Part shown: positions 36,701-45,193 of the stretch, one piece after another
Numbering within the stretch: the stretch's first letter is position 1
Layout of the letters: every line of letters begins with the position of its first letter
Assembly: GCF_003324485.1 (NCBI RefSeq)
Contig: NZ_QODK01000003.1
Location: forward strand, 372,001-436,000
DNA: 64,000 nt
Source of the DNA: Cohaesibacter intestini
GTDB lineage: Bacteria; Pseudomonadota; Alphaproteobacteria; Rhizobiales; Cohaesibacteraceae
Direction of reading: 5' to 3'
Made by a program: the position numbers and the translations under genes
The notes under the pieces: generated by a model
Seen by the model: only the letters and a program-made list of their open reading frames with translations
Databases searched by the model: none
Told to the model about the DNA's origin: nothing

Positions 36701-37522
36701 ATGTCATACTTGCCTATTCTGGGTGCCGCGCTGAAATATGATCACGTCGATGCGCTCAAGGACTGGATTTTCGAGAAGAACCGCGCCCTCGAATTGCAGG
36801 ATTTCTGCATGGTGGAGGTGGTTGATGACGAGCAAGACGATCTGATCACTGCCTATAAAACCTTGCTCGATGGCTATGAAGGCGAGTTTGGCATTCACGG
36901 TCCGTTTTTCAGCCTCGATCTGGCGGCTACCGATCCGTTGATCCAGAATGTCGTACAGGTGCGCCTGCTTGATGCCCTGAACAAATGCGAAAAACTCGGG
37001 GCGACTCATATGGTTGTCCATAGCCCCTTCACCTTCTGGCATTCGCTCAATTTTGCCAATTTTGGTTTTCTTCACGAGACCATGTTCGAGGCAGCGAAAA
37101 CCATTCTTGAGCCAGTGCTGAACCGGGCCGAAAATATCGGCTGCACCTTGATGCTGGAAAATTGCGACGACGCCCATCCGGCCTACCGCAATCAGCTAGT
37201 GATGCATATGAACAGCCCGAATTTCAAGGTGTCGATTGATACCGGCCATGCCCAACTGGCCCATGGTCAATATAAAGCCCCTCCGGTCACCGACTTCATC
37301 ACCATGGCAGGTGAATTGCTCGGCCATGTCCATTTGCAGGATGCAGATGGCTATGCTGATCGCCATTGGCATCCGGGCGAGGGCACCTTGCCATGGGGCG
37401 CAATCTTCAACACTTTGGCCAAAATCAATGCCAGCCCGCGTTTGCTGCTCGAAGTGAGGGACCGCGAGCATATGCTGCCCGCAACGGTCAAGCGCCTCGA
37501 AGACCTCAATTTGGCGCAATAA
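36701..37522 (+). CDS. sugar phosphate isomerase/epimerase-like TIM-barrel protein
   Basis: The 273-residue product fits the xylose-isomerase-like AP-endonuclease 2 TIM-barrel family. The expected metal ligands are visible: Glu in TLMLENCDD, Asp and His in VSIDTGHAQL, His in GHVHLQDADG and in DRHWHPGEG, and Glu in LLEVRDRE. Such enzymes isomerise keto-sugars, polyols or inositol derivatives. Its place as the last gene of the transporter operon suggests it acts on the imported compound. The ATG at 36701 follows AAAGGAAA. A terminator follows the stop. Confidence 0.88.
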   Translation: MSYLPILGAALKYDHVDALKDWIFEKNRALELQDFCMVEVVDDEQDDLITAYKTLLDGYEGEFGIHGPFFSLDLAATDPLIQNVVQVRLLDALNKCEKLGATHMVVHSPFTFWHSLNFANFGFLHETMFEAAKTILEPVLNRAENIGCTLMLENCDDAHPAYRNQLVMHMNSPNFKVSIDTGHAQLAHGQYKAPPVTDFITMAGELLGHVHLQDADGYADRHWHPGEGTLPWGAIFNTLAKINASPRLLLEVRDREHMLPATVKRLEDLNLAQ

Positions 37523-37548
37523 GTCCAAATCCTTGCAAATGAAAAAAA

Positions 37549-37581
37549 GCGGCGCAGATCTCTCTGCACCGCCTTTTTTTG
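37549..37581. terminator. bidirectional terminator after the transporter operon
   Basis: GCGG-C-GCAGA pairs with TCTGC-A-CCGC across a short loop, flanked by a run of seven T on one side and seven A on the other. It can end both the transporter operon and the convergent MFS gene. Confidence 0.85.
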
Positions 37582-37635
37582 CTCGCCACCATTTGCTGAT
37601 TCTTACGACGCTTGAGCCGCTTTGGATCATCAAAA

Positions 37636-38970
37636 TCACGCTTTCATATGCGGCCATTGCATATGGTGATCGTCAATCACGAAAATATGGGCGTGACCAT
37701 GGGCATGATCGATATCCTGCAAATGCGGATGATTGTCCGGCAGGTCCGGATGGGTGTGGTAGGGTGAACGCATGGCGCCAGCGGGCCAGAGTTGGCGGGC
37801 GATGATCAGGCTGACAAAGCCGATCACTGACAGCACCAAACTTGCCACTCCGACACCAAAGCTCGTCTGCAAGAAACCGGCAAGCGGGTAGCAAATCAGC
37901 CAGCAGGCATGGGACAGCGCGAACTGGGCGGCATAGATGGCCGGGCGATCCTCCTCATGAGAAGAGCGTTGCAACAGGCGTCCCGATGGGGTCAGGACCG
38001 CCGAATAACCCGACCCGATCAGGAACCAGCAGACCAGCATCACACCCCAGACAAACAGTCCCGTCCATGCGGCAAGGCTAAGTGAGCTGAGGGCCAGAAC
38101 CATCGCACCCGCACCGCTCAGCATCGCCACCCGGTCAGGGATGACATCGAGCAAGCGCGGCAGGATCAGCGCCATCACCATCGATCCAAGCCCGAAAGCG
38201 CCGATGGTGAAAGGCAGATAGATCTCATCAAGGCCCAACACCGCCTGCACCAGCACCACACTGTTGACCAACACCATCGCCCCGATGGATGCCACCACCA
38301 TGCACAAAGCCAACAGGCCTTGCAGCCGCGGTGTCTTGAGATAAATCTTGATGCCGCGGGTCGTCCGCTCATAGATCGAGCGGCGCTTGCTGTCTCTCTT
38401 GGGTTTGGGCAGAGCAACCGACAGGATCAACAGGCCAGAACCGATAAAGCCGATGGCCGTGCCGTAGAACAGCTCATGATAGCTCGCCACCAGCAGAACC
38501 AGTGCCGCCAGAGTTGGGGTGATGATGCTTTCCATGTCATAGGCCAGCCGCGACAGGGATAGCGCACGCGTATAGTCTTTCTCTTCGGGCAGAATGTCAG
38601 GCAGCGTTGCCTGAAAGGTCGGGGTGAAGGCGGCCGAGGCAGCTTGCATCAGGAAAATCAGTACGAAGATCTGCCAGACTTCACCAACAAAGGGCAAAAG
38701 GCAGGCGACCACCGCCCGAATGCAGTCTAGCCCGACCAGCAGCTTACGCCGGGGGACAAAGCCTGCAAAGGCCCCGGCAATTGGCGCGATGCCCACATAG
38801 GCCACCATCTTGATGCCAAACACGGCGCCCAGCACCATCGAGGCATCACCACCAGTCAGGTCATAGGCCAACAGGCCAAGCGCGACGGTGGAAAGCCCCG
38901 TGCCCAACAGGGCAACGATCTGGGCAGAAAACATATGTCGAAAGGCTCTGTTCTGCAGAATTTTGAGCAT
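37636..38970 (-). CDS. MFS transporter with histidine-rich tail, probable metal exporter
   Basis: The 444-residue protein has about twelve membrane helices of the major facilitator type (first helix FRHMFSAQIVALLGTGLSTVALG). Its last 43 or so residues are soluble and hold eleven histidines (for example HTHPDLPDNHPH, then DHAHGHAH, then DDHH), a feature of metal transporters. It lies 27 bases downstream of a CsoR/DmeR-type metal repressor gene on the same strand, so the two form an operon. Export of nickel, cobalt or a similar cation is the best inference; the exact metal is unknown. Confidence 0.88.
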   Translation of the reverse strand: MLKILQNRAFRHMFSAQIVALLGTGLSTVALGLLAYDLTGGDASMVLGAVFGIKMVAYVGIAPIAGAFAGFVPRRKLLVGLDCIRAVVACLLPFVGEVWQIFVLIFLMQAASAAFTPTFQATLPDILPEEKDYTRALSLSRLAYDMESIITPTLAALVLLVASYHELFYGTAIGFIGSGLLILSVALPKPKRDSKRRSIYERTTRGIKIYLKTPRLQGLLALCMVVASIGAMVLVNSVVLVQAVLGLDEIYLPFTIGAFGLGSMVMALILPRLLDVIPDRVAMLSGAGAMVLALSSLSLAAWTGLFVWGVMLVCWFLIGSGYSAVLTPSGRLLQRSSHEEDRPAIYAAQFALSHACWLICYPLAGFLQTSFGVGVASLVLSVIGFVSLIIARQLWPAGAMRSPYHTHPDLPDNHPHLQDIDHAHGHAHIFVIDDHHMQWPHMKA

Positions 38971-38997
38971 GGCTAACTGTATCGCTCTCGGGCGTTG

Positions 38998-39291
38998 TCA
39001 GAGATATTTTGCAATCAGTTTGAAGTCGGCAAGGGTTGCCGCGCGCATGGTCTCATCCTCGGCCACGCTTCCCTCAAGGCAATGGTCGATATGATCCTGT
39101 ATCAACTGCCGTTTGGCATTGGTGATCGCCTTTTCAACAGCATGCAGCTGCTGGGCAATATCGGCGCAGCCCTGATGCTTTTCGATCATGTCGATGACAT
39201 GAGCAAGATGACCGGAGGCGCGCTTGAGGCGCTTGGCAATGGCCGGATGACTGGCATGCTTGTGCAGCGCTATTGATTCATTGATGGTCAT
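38998..39291 (-). CDS. CsoR/RcnR-family metal-responsive repressor (DmeR-like)
   Basis: The 97-residue all-helical protein belongs to the CsoR/RcnR/FrmR family. The metal site C42-x24-H67-x3-C71 is intact (GCADIAQQ, then DHIDHC), and extra histidines lie near the N-terminus (LHKHASHP). The sequence SHPAIAKRLKRASGHL, followed by QQLHAVEKAITNAKR, resembles DmeR-type nickel/cobalt repressors. It should repress itself and the MFS exporter gene and be released by metal binding. The ATG at 39291 was chosen over an upstream in-frame start at 39321, because the family begins there. Confidence 0.9.
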   Translation of the reverse strand: MTINESIALHKHASHPAIAKRLKRASGHLAHVIDMIEKHQGCADIAQQLHAVEKAITNAKRQLIQDHIDHCLEGSVAEDETMRAATLADFKLIAKYL

Positions 39292-39389
39292 GATCCGGCT
39301 TTCCTGCGCCATTGGGTACATATCGATGCCATAACGGAGACATTTCAGTGTCTATGGACTGGCATTGTGTGGATGACTTTCTCCAATTA

Positions 39390-39408
39390 TATCCCCCGGG
39401 GGAGGATA
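39390..39408. promoter_or_regulatory. candidate operator for the metal repressor
   Basis: TATCCCCCGGGGGAGGATA carries a perfect CCCCCGGGGG core flanked by TAT and ATA. CsoR/RcnR family operators are GC tracts flanked by AT-rich inverted repeats, so this site about 100 bases upstream of the repressor gene is a good candidate. Confidence 0.6.
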
Positions 39409-39529
39409 CGTAAAGGCTAACCATTGCCAAACGACACCAATTGGATCAGCGGCTCTCGTGGTTCTTGTTGGCGAGGAGGTGACCTGAGGGAAGGCCGAAA
39501 TTTCGCCATTTTGGAAAGGGCAGATAGGG

Positions 39530-39549
39530 AATCAAACAATTGTTAGTTT
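39530..39549. promoter_or_regulatory. palindrome upstream of the acyl-CoA synthetase gene
   Basis: AATCAAACAATTGTTAGTTT is a near-palindrome whose core AACAATTGTT is perfect. It matches a second site after the gene (41612-41631) at 16 of 20 positions. The position about 150 bases before the start suits an operator for a TetR-type fatty-acid regulator. Confidence 0.5.
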
Positions 39550-39700
39550 AATACCAAAGTCTCTCTCCATCTTACGTAACGTTAATTGCTATAGTGCCAA
39601 TTGAGGAATCGGTGCCTTGCCCTGTTAGGTTTGCCTGCCTATTTTCAAATAACAAAAAGGCAACCAGCCAATAACAAGCGCGCCCATTGGGAGGAAAAGA

Positions 39701-41593
39701 ATGGTTACTTTTGCCACGCGAGAGAGCGTTCTCGCGATCGAAGAGGAAATGCCATATGAGGAGCGGGGCGTCGCGCGATCAATTTATGAACGCCTGTCAC
39801 GTACAGAGGCCGACTATCCAGACAGTCCCGCAGTCAGCTTTCAGCTCTTTTCAGGGCCAACGGACAAGGCCGAGACCCTGACATGGCGCGAGGTCAAGGC
39901 CAAGGTCACTCAGACCGCCAATCTCCTGCGCCAGTTGGGCATTGGTGAGAAGGATGTGATTGCCTATGCCCTGCCAAACTGCAACGAAGCCTATCTGACG
40001 ATGCTGGCGGGCATGGTCGCTGGCGTCGTCAATCCGATCAATCCGTTGCTGGAAACCGAACAGATTGCAGCCATCCTGCGCGAAACCGACGCGCGGGTTG
40101 TCGTGACCCTGAAGGCATTTCCGCAGTCGGATGTGGCTCAGAAGGTGGCAGAAGCGGTCAAGCATGCTCCCCGTGTGCACACGGTGCTCGAAGTGGATCT
40201 GTTGCACTATATGACGGGCATCAAGAGGGTCATCGTGCCACTGATCCGTCCGAGAAATCCCGGCGCCAAAGGGCATCATGCGGATGTGTTCAACTTCAAC
40301 CGCGAAATTGCCAAACAGCCCTCAGACGCTTTGACCTTTGAAGACAATCTCGAAGATCGTGTTGCTGCCTACTTTCATACTGGCGGCACCACCGGCATGC
40401 CGAAAGTGGCCCAGCATACCGCATCGGGCATGATGTATAACGGCTGGCTTGGCAGTGCATTGTTGTTCAAGCGTGAGGACAATGTGCTGTGTCCTCTGCC
40501 TTTGTTCCATGTTTTCGCCTGCCATGTGATCTGCATGTCGACCCTGTCGTCAGGATCGCATGTCGTTTTCCCGACGCCGAAGGGTTATCGCGGTGACGGG
40601 GTATTTGACAATTTATGGAAGCTGATCGAGCGCTGGAAAATCTCCTTTATCATCACTGTGCCAACCGCCGTATCTGCCATGATGCAAAGGCCGGTGGATG
40701 CGGATATCTCCTCCGTTCGAATGGCCTTTTCCGGCTCGGCGCCCTTGCCACTGGAACTCTATCGGCGGTTTGAAGCGGCAACCGGTGTCGGCATCATCGA
40801 GGGCTATGGCCTGACCGAAGCCACCTGTCTGGTTTCCTGCAATCCGATTGTCGGGAAAAAGAAAGTAGGCTCCGTCGGCTTGCCATTTCCCTACACCACG
40901 GTGAAAATTCTCGAACACACCAAGCAAGGCCCGGTTGAACTTGCAACCGATGAGGTGGGTGAGATCTGTATCGATAATCCCGGTGTCTTCACGGGGTCGA
41001 CCTACACCGAGGCCGACAAGAACCATAATCTGTTCCACCACGATATCTATTTGCGGACCGGCGATTTGGGACGCATCGATGAGGACGGCTATCTCTGGAT
41101 CACCGGTCGCGCCAAGGATCTGATCATTCGCGGCGGTCACAATATCGACCCCGCCGAAATCGAGGAAGCCTTGGCCGGCCATCCTGCCGTGGCGATGGTC
41201 GGAGCCATCGGCCAGCCCGACAGCCATTCGGGCGAATTGCCTTGTGCCTATCTTGAACTGGTATCAGGCGCAAAGGTCGATAAGGATGAATTGATGGCCT
41301 ATGCCAAACGCCATATCCATGAGCGGGCCGCCATTCCCAAATATGTCGAGATCTTGCCTGAATTGCCGAAAACGGCTGTTGGCAAAGTCTTCAAACCGGA
41401 TTTGCGCAAGCTGGCCATTACCCGCGTCTATGACGAGGTGCTGGCTAAGAATGACCTCAAGACCCGCGTCGTATCTGTCATCGAGGACAAGAAGCGCGGT
41501 CTGGTCGCCCAGCTTGAGCGTAACGCGGACATTGATGAGAGCAAGTTGACCAACATTCTGGGCCAGTTCACCCAGCCGTGGGAATGGCAATAA
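39701..41593 (+). CDS. acyl-CoA synthetase (AMP-dependent ligase)
   Basis: The 630-residue product has the adenylate-forming enzyme motifs: P-loop YFHTGGTTGMPKVAQHT (about residues 225-241), IEGYGLTEATCL, LRTGDLGRIDEDGYLWITGRAKDLIIRGGHNI and the C-terminal lysine motif LPKTAVGKVFK. It forms acyl-CoA from a fatty or aryl acid, ATP and CoA. The length fits the FadD/CaiC-like group of alphaproteobacterial acyl-CoA synthetases. The start follows GGGAGGAAAAG. It is monocistronic, flanked by two matching palindromes and followed by a terminator. Substrate chain length is unknown. Confidence 0.93.
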   Translation: MVTFATRESVLAIEEEMPYEERGVARSIYERLSRTEADYPDSPAVSFQLFSGPTDKAETLTWREVKAKVTQTANLLRQLGIGEKDVIAYALPNCNEAYLTMLAGMVAGVVNPINPLLETEQIAAILRETDARVVVTLKAFPQSDVAQKVAEAVKHAPRVHTVLEVDLLHYMTGIKRVIVPLIRPRNPGAKGHHADVFNFNREIAKQPSDALTFEDNLEDRVAAYFHTGGTTGMPKVAQHTASGMMYNGWLGSALLFKREDNVLCPLPLFHVFACHVICMSTLSSGSHVVFPTPKGYRGDGVFDNLWKLIERWKISFIITVPTAVSAMMQRPVDADISSVRMAFSGSAPLPLELYRRFEAATGVGIIEGYGLTEATCLVSCNPIVGKKKVGSVGLPFPYTTVKILEHTKQGPVELATDEVGEICIDNPGVFTGSTYTEADKNHNLFHHDIYLRTGDLGRIDEDGYLWITGRAKDLIIRGGHNIDPAEIEEALAGHPAVAMVGAIGQPDSHSGELPCAYLELVSGAKVDKDELMAYAKRHIHERAAIPKYVEILPELPKTAVGKVFKPDLRKLAITRVYDEVLAKNDLKTRVVSVIEDKKRGLVAQLERNADIDESKLTNILGQFTQPWEWQ

Positions 41594-41611
41594 GGCAGCC
41601 AAAAGACCGGG

Positions 41612-41631
41612 AATCTAACAGATGTTAGATT
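41612..41631. promoter_or_regulatory. palindrome downstream of the acyl-CoA synthetase gene
   Basis: AATCTAACAGATGTTAGATT has perfect 9-bp arms around a GA centre. It matches the upstream site at 39530-39549 and lies between the synthetase stop and its terminator. Confidence 0.5.
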
Positions 41632-41666
41632 GCGGTTGATGTAAGTCAAGCATTGCAAGTTCAACC

Positions 41667-41700
41667 AAAGGAGGGGTGACTGCCCCTCCTTTGCTGTTTT
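41667..41700 (+). terminator. terminator after the acyl-CoA synthetase gene
   Basis: AAAGGAGGGG (41667-41676) pairs perfectly with CCCCTCCTTT (41683-41692), followed by GCTGTTTT. It separates this gene from the bioMNY operon. Confidence 0.78.
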
Positions 41701-41878
41701 CTGCGGTTTTTGGCGGTTGCTTGCCCCAAATTTGCGGTGTTTTCTCCACAAACCGGGCCTTTTGGATGGTTCGGGTTACTGGTTTTTACTGTAAAATCCC
41801 GGTATTACCTTGGCCAACTTTCGTAGGGCCCTTGCCCTCCAGCAGCGGAGTGGAACCATCGCTGACAAGATCATCGAT

Positions 41879-42667
41879 ATGAACAACCCACGCAAGAGCG
41901 ATGGCATCGTTATATCAGGCCTGTCCCACACTCTCGACGGACAACCTTTTTACCAGAATCTGTCCCTGACCCTGACCGAGCAACGCATCGGTCTGATCGG
42001 GCGCAACGGTTCGGGAAAGTCCACATTGTCCCGGATGATCTGTGGCCTGACCGAGCCGAGTGAAGGCGAAATCCTCATCCACGGCGTCAACGTCTTCAAG
42101 GATCGCAAGGAAGCCATCCGTACCATTGGCCTGATCTTTCAGAACCCCGATCATCAGATCATCTTCCCAACCGTTGAGGAAGAGGTCGCCTTTGGTCTGG
42201 AAAGCCTGCTTGGTGACAAGAAAGCAGCCCGCCAAAAGGCCCGCGCCTTTTTGAAAGCCTTTGGCCGTGAAGACTGGGCCGAGCGTGGCACCTACACCCT
42301 GTCGCAAGGCCAGCGGCATCTGGTCTGCCTGATGGCGGTTCTGGCAATGGAGCCAAAGGCTATCCTGCTTGATGAGCCCTTTGCTGGCCTCGATTGGCCG
42401 ACCTCACGCCGCCTGTTCAACTGGCTGACCAGTCTTGAGCAGCAATTGGTTCTTGTTACCCATGATATCAATCATCTGAAGGACTTTGACCGCATCCTCT
42501 GGCTTGAAAAGGGGCAACTGGTCGGTGATGGCCACCCTTCGGACATTTTGCCTGCCTATCATGACGCTATGGAAGCGTTGGTGCATGATGAAGATCCCTT
42601 CGCTGGCGAAGCCAAATTTGACCTTGGCGCCATGCCGGCCTTGGCTGCAGTCGGTGAGGGGGCTTAA
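41879..42667 (+). CDS. bioM: biotin ECF transporter ATPase BioM
   Basis: The 262-residue ATPase has Walker A GRNGSGKST (about residues 41-49), the Q-loop GLIFQNPDHQIIFPTVEEEV typical of cobalt/biotin ECF A components, the signature LSQGQRHLV, Walker B AILLDEPFAGLD and the H-loop LVTHD. It powers biotin uptake with BioN and BioY encoded next. The ATG at 41879 is the only ATG that fits the family start; no strong ribosome binding site is seen. The promoter region has no TTATCTATAA-like BioR box that I can recognise. The next gene starts directly after its stop. Confidence 0.92.
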   Translation: MNNPRKSDGIVISGLSHTLDGQPFYQNLSLTLTEQRIGLIGRNGSGKSTLSRMICGLTEPSEGEILIHGVNVFKDRKEAIRTIGLIFQNPDHQIIFPTVEEEVAFGLESLLGDKKAARQKARAFLKAFGREDWAERGTYTLSQGQRHLVCLMAVLAMEPKAILLDEPFAGLDWPTSRRLFNWLTSLEQQLVLVTHDINHLKDFDRILWLEKGQLVGDGHPSDILPAYHDAMEALVHDEDPFAGEAKFDLGAMPALAAVGEGA

Positions 42668-43297
42668 ATGCTTGCGCTGACTGTCGAGACCAAGACATGG
42701 CTGCATCGGATTCCGGTTCCTCTGAAACTGGCCATCCTGTGTGCGCTGACATTGGTGATCATGCCGCTGACCCAATGGCAGCCTGCTGTGGCGGCGACAA
42801 TGGCGGTCGCCTCGCTATATCTCTCTGCCGGGCTGAAATTCGCCCGGATTGGTTTGACCCGCCTGAAGCCGATTGTCTATTTGCTCGTGGTGATTTTTGT
42901 CTATCATGTGGTCACAAGCCGCACCGAAGCGGGCCTAGCCATCAGCCTGAAACTGTTCGCCACCGTCGGTCTGGCCAATCTGGTCACCATGACCTCACGG
43001 CTCGATGACATGATGCAGGTGGTCGAAACCCTGACCGCACCGTTGAAATTCGTTGGGTTGCCTCCCCGTGCCTTTGGCTTTGCCATGGGACTGGTGATCC
43101 GTTTCACCCCGGTTTTCCTTGAAAAAGGCAAGCTGCTCAGTGAAGCCTGGCGTGCGCGCTCGGCCAAAGGGGTCAGCCCCAGATTGCTTGTCCCTCTCGC
43201 CCTTGGGGCGCTGGATGATGCCGATCGGGTGGCCGAGGCCATCAAGGCGCGCGGCGGACTGGTCCAAGCTCCGCAAGACTCAAAGAACAAAGTTTGA
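42668..43297 (+). CDS. bioN: biotin ECF transporter T component BioN
   Basis: The 209-residue membrane protein is the transmembrane coupling subunit of the ECF importer. It has several hydrophobic helices and the coupling-helix motifs of the family: EAWRARSAKG and ADRVAEAIKARGG, which contact the ATPase. ATG follows the bioM stop directly, so translation is coupled. bioY follows after 30 bases. Confidence 0.92.
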   Translation: MLALTVETKTWLHRIPVPLKLAILCALTLVIMPLTQWQPAVAATMAVASLYLSAGLKFARIGLTRLKPIVYLLVVIFVYHVVTSRTEAGLAISLKLFATVGLANLVTMTSRLDDMMQVVETLTAPLKFVGLPPRAFGFAMGLVIRFTPVFLEKGKLLSEAWRARSAKGVSPRLLVPLALGALDDADRVAEAIKARGGLVQAPQDSKNKV

Positions 43298-43327
43298 ATT
43301 CTCCTCGTTATAAGGAACCTTCCCGTT

Positions 43328-43873
43328 ATGGAAAGACAACTGACATTCATCGCTCTCTTTACTGCCCTGATTGCGGCCCTCGGCTTCCTGCCTAGCTTCA
43401 TGCTGCCATTTGGCGTGCCAATCACGGCGCAGAATCTTGGCGTCATGCTCGCCGGTGCCGTTCTTGGGGCCCGTCGTGGTGCCTTGTCCGTTTTGCTGTT
43501 CCTCGCACTGGTCGCCATGGGCCTGCCACTTCTGGCTGGTGGTCGCGGTGGTCTTGGCGTGTTCGCCTCACCAACCGTTGGCTTCGTTGTTGGATTCCCG
43601 ATTGCCGCCTTTGTCACCGGCCTGATTGTTGAGAAATGGAAGGCAGGCAATCTGTTTGTTGTTGGCACCGCCGCCAGCATCATCGGCTGCATTGTGGTTC
43701 TTTATGCCTTCGGGATCTTTGGTCTGGCCAAGATGATCGACAAGTCTCTCTTGGAAGCCACCCAGCTTTGCCTGGTTTACATTCCGGGCGACGTGATCAA
43801 GGCCGTTGTTGCCGGTGTTGTGGTTGAAGCCATTGCCCGCGCGCGTCCGGCAGCTCTGCTGTCCCGTGGCTAA
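43328..43873 (+). CDS. bioY: biotin transporter substrate-binding subunit BioY
   Basis: The 181-residue membrane protein has six helices and the BioY signature: FMLPFGVPITAQNLGVMLAGAVLG near the N-terminus and GLPLLAGGRGGLGVFASPTVGFVVGF in the middle, with YIPGDVIKAVVAGVV in the C-terminal part. It binds biotin at the outer face and works with BioMN. The set bioM-bioN-bioY is complete, giving high-affinity uptake. A terminator follows. Confidence 0.95.
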   Translation: MERQLTFIALFTALIAALGFLPSFMLPFGVPITAQNLGVMLAGAVLGARRGALSVLLFLALVAMGLPLLAGGRGGLGVFASPTVGFVVGFPIAAFVTGLIVEKWKAGNLFVVGTAASIIGCIVVLYAFGIFGLAKMIDKSLLEATQLCLVYIPGDVIKAVVAGVVVEAIARARPAALLSRG

Positions 43874-43900
43874 GCCACGACACGCATAGCGACAAAGTGA

Positions 43901-43932
43901 AAAGGCCCTCGTCACGGACGGGGGCCTTTTTC
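43901..43932 (+). terminator. terminator of bioMNY
   Basis: AAAGGCCCTCGTC pairs with GACGGGGGCCTTT (one mismatch) around a three-base loop, followed by TTTTTC. It lies 28 bases after bioY. Confidence 0.85.
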
Positions 43933-43958
43933 TGTTCCAGTCTTGTGCAGGGTGACAG

Positions 43959-44375
43959 TCAGGCGCCTTGGTGAGCGAGAAAATCACCGTCGGCAATCCG
44001 CTCCAGCCCCTCAACCGGATAGCGATACAAATAGATCCAGCACCGCATCGTTTGCCCATTGGTCAGCGTCACCGGCAACAAGTAGCGTTCATATTCGTAA
44101 GGTTCTTCATAGGCCGGGCCAATGCCTTCATAATCATCAAGCTCTGGCAGGGTAACATCCGGCGATTGCAACTGGAACACATCGCCCACGACCAGATCTT
44201 CGGGATGATCGGACGCCACAACGCCGGGATAATAATCGATCCGATAAAGCTTGCCTTGAAAATGGGCCTCACCCAGATACGAGGCCGATCCGGACAGAAG
44301 GGCCGACATTTTCCCTTTGGCCTCATAGCGCAATGTGCCATAGACGAACAAAAAACAGTCCTGTTTGTCTTTCAA
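43959..44375 (-). CDS. gamma-glutamylcyclotransferase-like protein
   Basis: The 138-residue product has the family signature FVYGTLR near the N-terminus (about residues 10-16) and an acidic catalytic region ELDDYEGIGPAYEEPYEYER with the expected glutamate. The GGCT-like (AIG2/YtfP) fold includes enzymes that release 5-oxoproline from gamma-glutamyl amines and others without known substrates. It is divergent from the GNAT gene, with only 50 bases between them. Confidence 0.88.
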   Translation of the reverse strand: MKDKQDCFLFVYGTLRYEAKGKMSALLSGSASYLGEAHFQGKLYRIDYYPGVVASDHPEDLVVGDVFQLQSPDVTLPELDDYEGIGPAYEEPYEYERYLLPVTLTNGQTMRCWIYLYRYPVEGLERIADGDFLAHQGA

Positions 44376-44425
44376 AGCATCTTCCTCTTTTGTCTCTCAA
44401 TTCATAACCAGAAAGATATTTCCTC

Positions 44426-44890
44426 ATGTATAGCGCAGCCCTGGCAGATCACAAATCCGCAATAGCTGCCATTACACGGTGGTTTGAGGCGGAATGGCCC
44501 AGCTGGTACGGTCCTGATGGCCCCGGGGATGCAGCTGCCGATCTTGAGAGTTGGTGTGATGAAACCGCCCTGCCGGTTGCCCGCATCGCGCTCGATGAGG
44601 CGGGGCATGTGATCGGCATCGCCGCATTGAAGACCGACGGGCTGGGGGAGGAGTTCGGCTTCAGCCCCTTTCTCTCTGCAATGTATGTTCTTCCCCAATA
44701 TCGGGGATCTGGTGCAGGAACCCTGCTGACCGGGGCCATCGCCGAAGTCGCAAAAATGCACGGCTACGACATGCTTTATGCCACGACAGATGGTGCGCGC
44801 GGGTTGCTCTTGCGTCTGGGATGGAACGAAACCGGGTTTCGGTCGCTTTCGGATCGGGGCCCGCTTGCGATCCTTTCCAAGGCCCTGTAG
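44426..44890 (+). CDS. GNAT family acetyltransferase
   Basis: The 154-residue product has the acetyl-CoA loop LPQYRGSGAGTLLTGAIAEVA (about residues 89-108) followed by LYATTDGARGLLLRLGWNETGFR. The substrate cannot be predicted. A weak ribosome binding site precedes the start. It stands alone next to the divergent gamma-glutamylcyclotransferase-like gene. Confidence 0.88.
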   Translation: MYSAALADHKSAIAAITRWFEAEWPSWYGPDGPGDAAADLESWCDETALPVARIALDEAGHVIGIAALKTDGLGEEFGFSPFLSAMYVLPQYRGSGAGTLLTGAIAEVAKMHGYDMLYATTDGARGLLLRLGWNETGFRSLSDRGPLAILSKAL

Positions 44891-45193
44891 GACAGGTGAG
44901 CAAAGGGATGCGTCAAGGCGCGGGGGCCGGTCCACTGCTGCAACATCCCGTTTGAGCTGCCATGCGGGAAATTTGTTGTCCAAGGGCACGAAAAACTGCT
45001 TACTTTCCACCCTGAATGGTTTATTTTATGGGTGAAAATAAATTGCCGCCTGTCGCACGCGGCCAAGCCCCCCCTTGGCCGCAAGACATGCAGCAGCCCT
45101 GCTTGAGTCTCGACAGGATCACGGCCGCCAAGTCTGCCAATGTCCTACCCCGTCCGTGGCTCAAGATCAAAAACTGACAGGTGAGGAAAATCG
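44891..45193. other. intergenic region before glk, with two hairpins
   Basis: This gap contains a perfect AT-rich stem TTTATTTT/AAAATAAA at 45020-45042 and a perfect GC-rich stem GCGGCCAAG/CTTGGCCGC with a loop of Cs at 45059-45082. Neither is followed by a T run. They may shape the glk leader or end the GNAT message. No gene is seen. Confidence 0.5.

Noticed and set aside
41700-41878. BioR box upstream of bioM
   Set aside because: No TTATCTATAA-like palindrome is seen in the 180 bases before the start. Regulation of this bio operon remains open.
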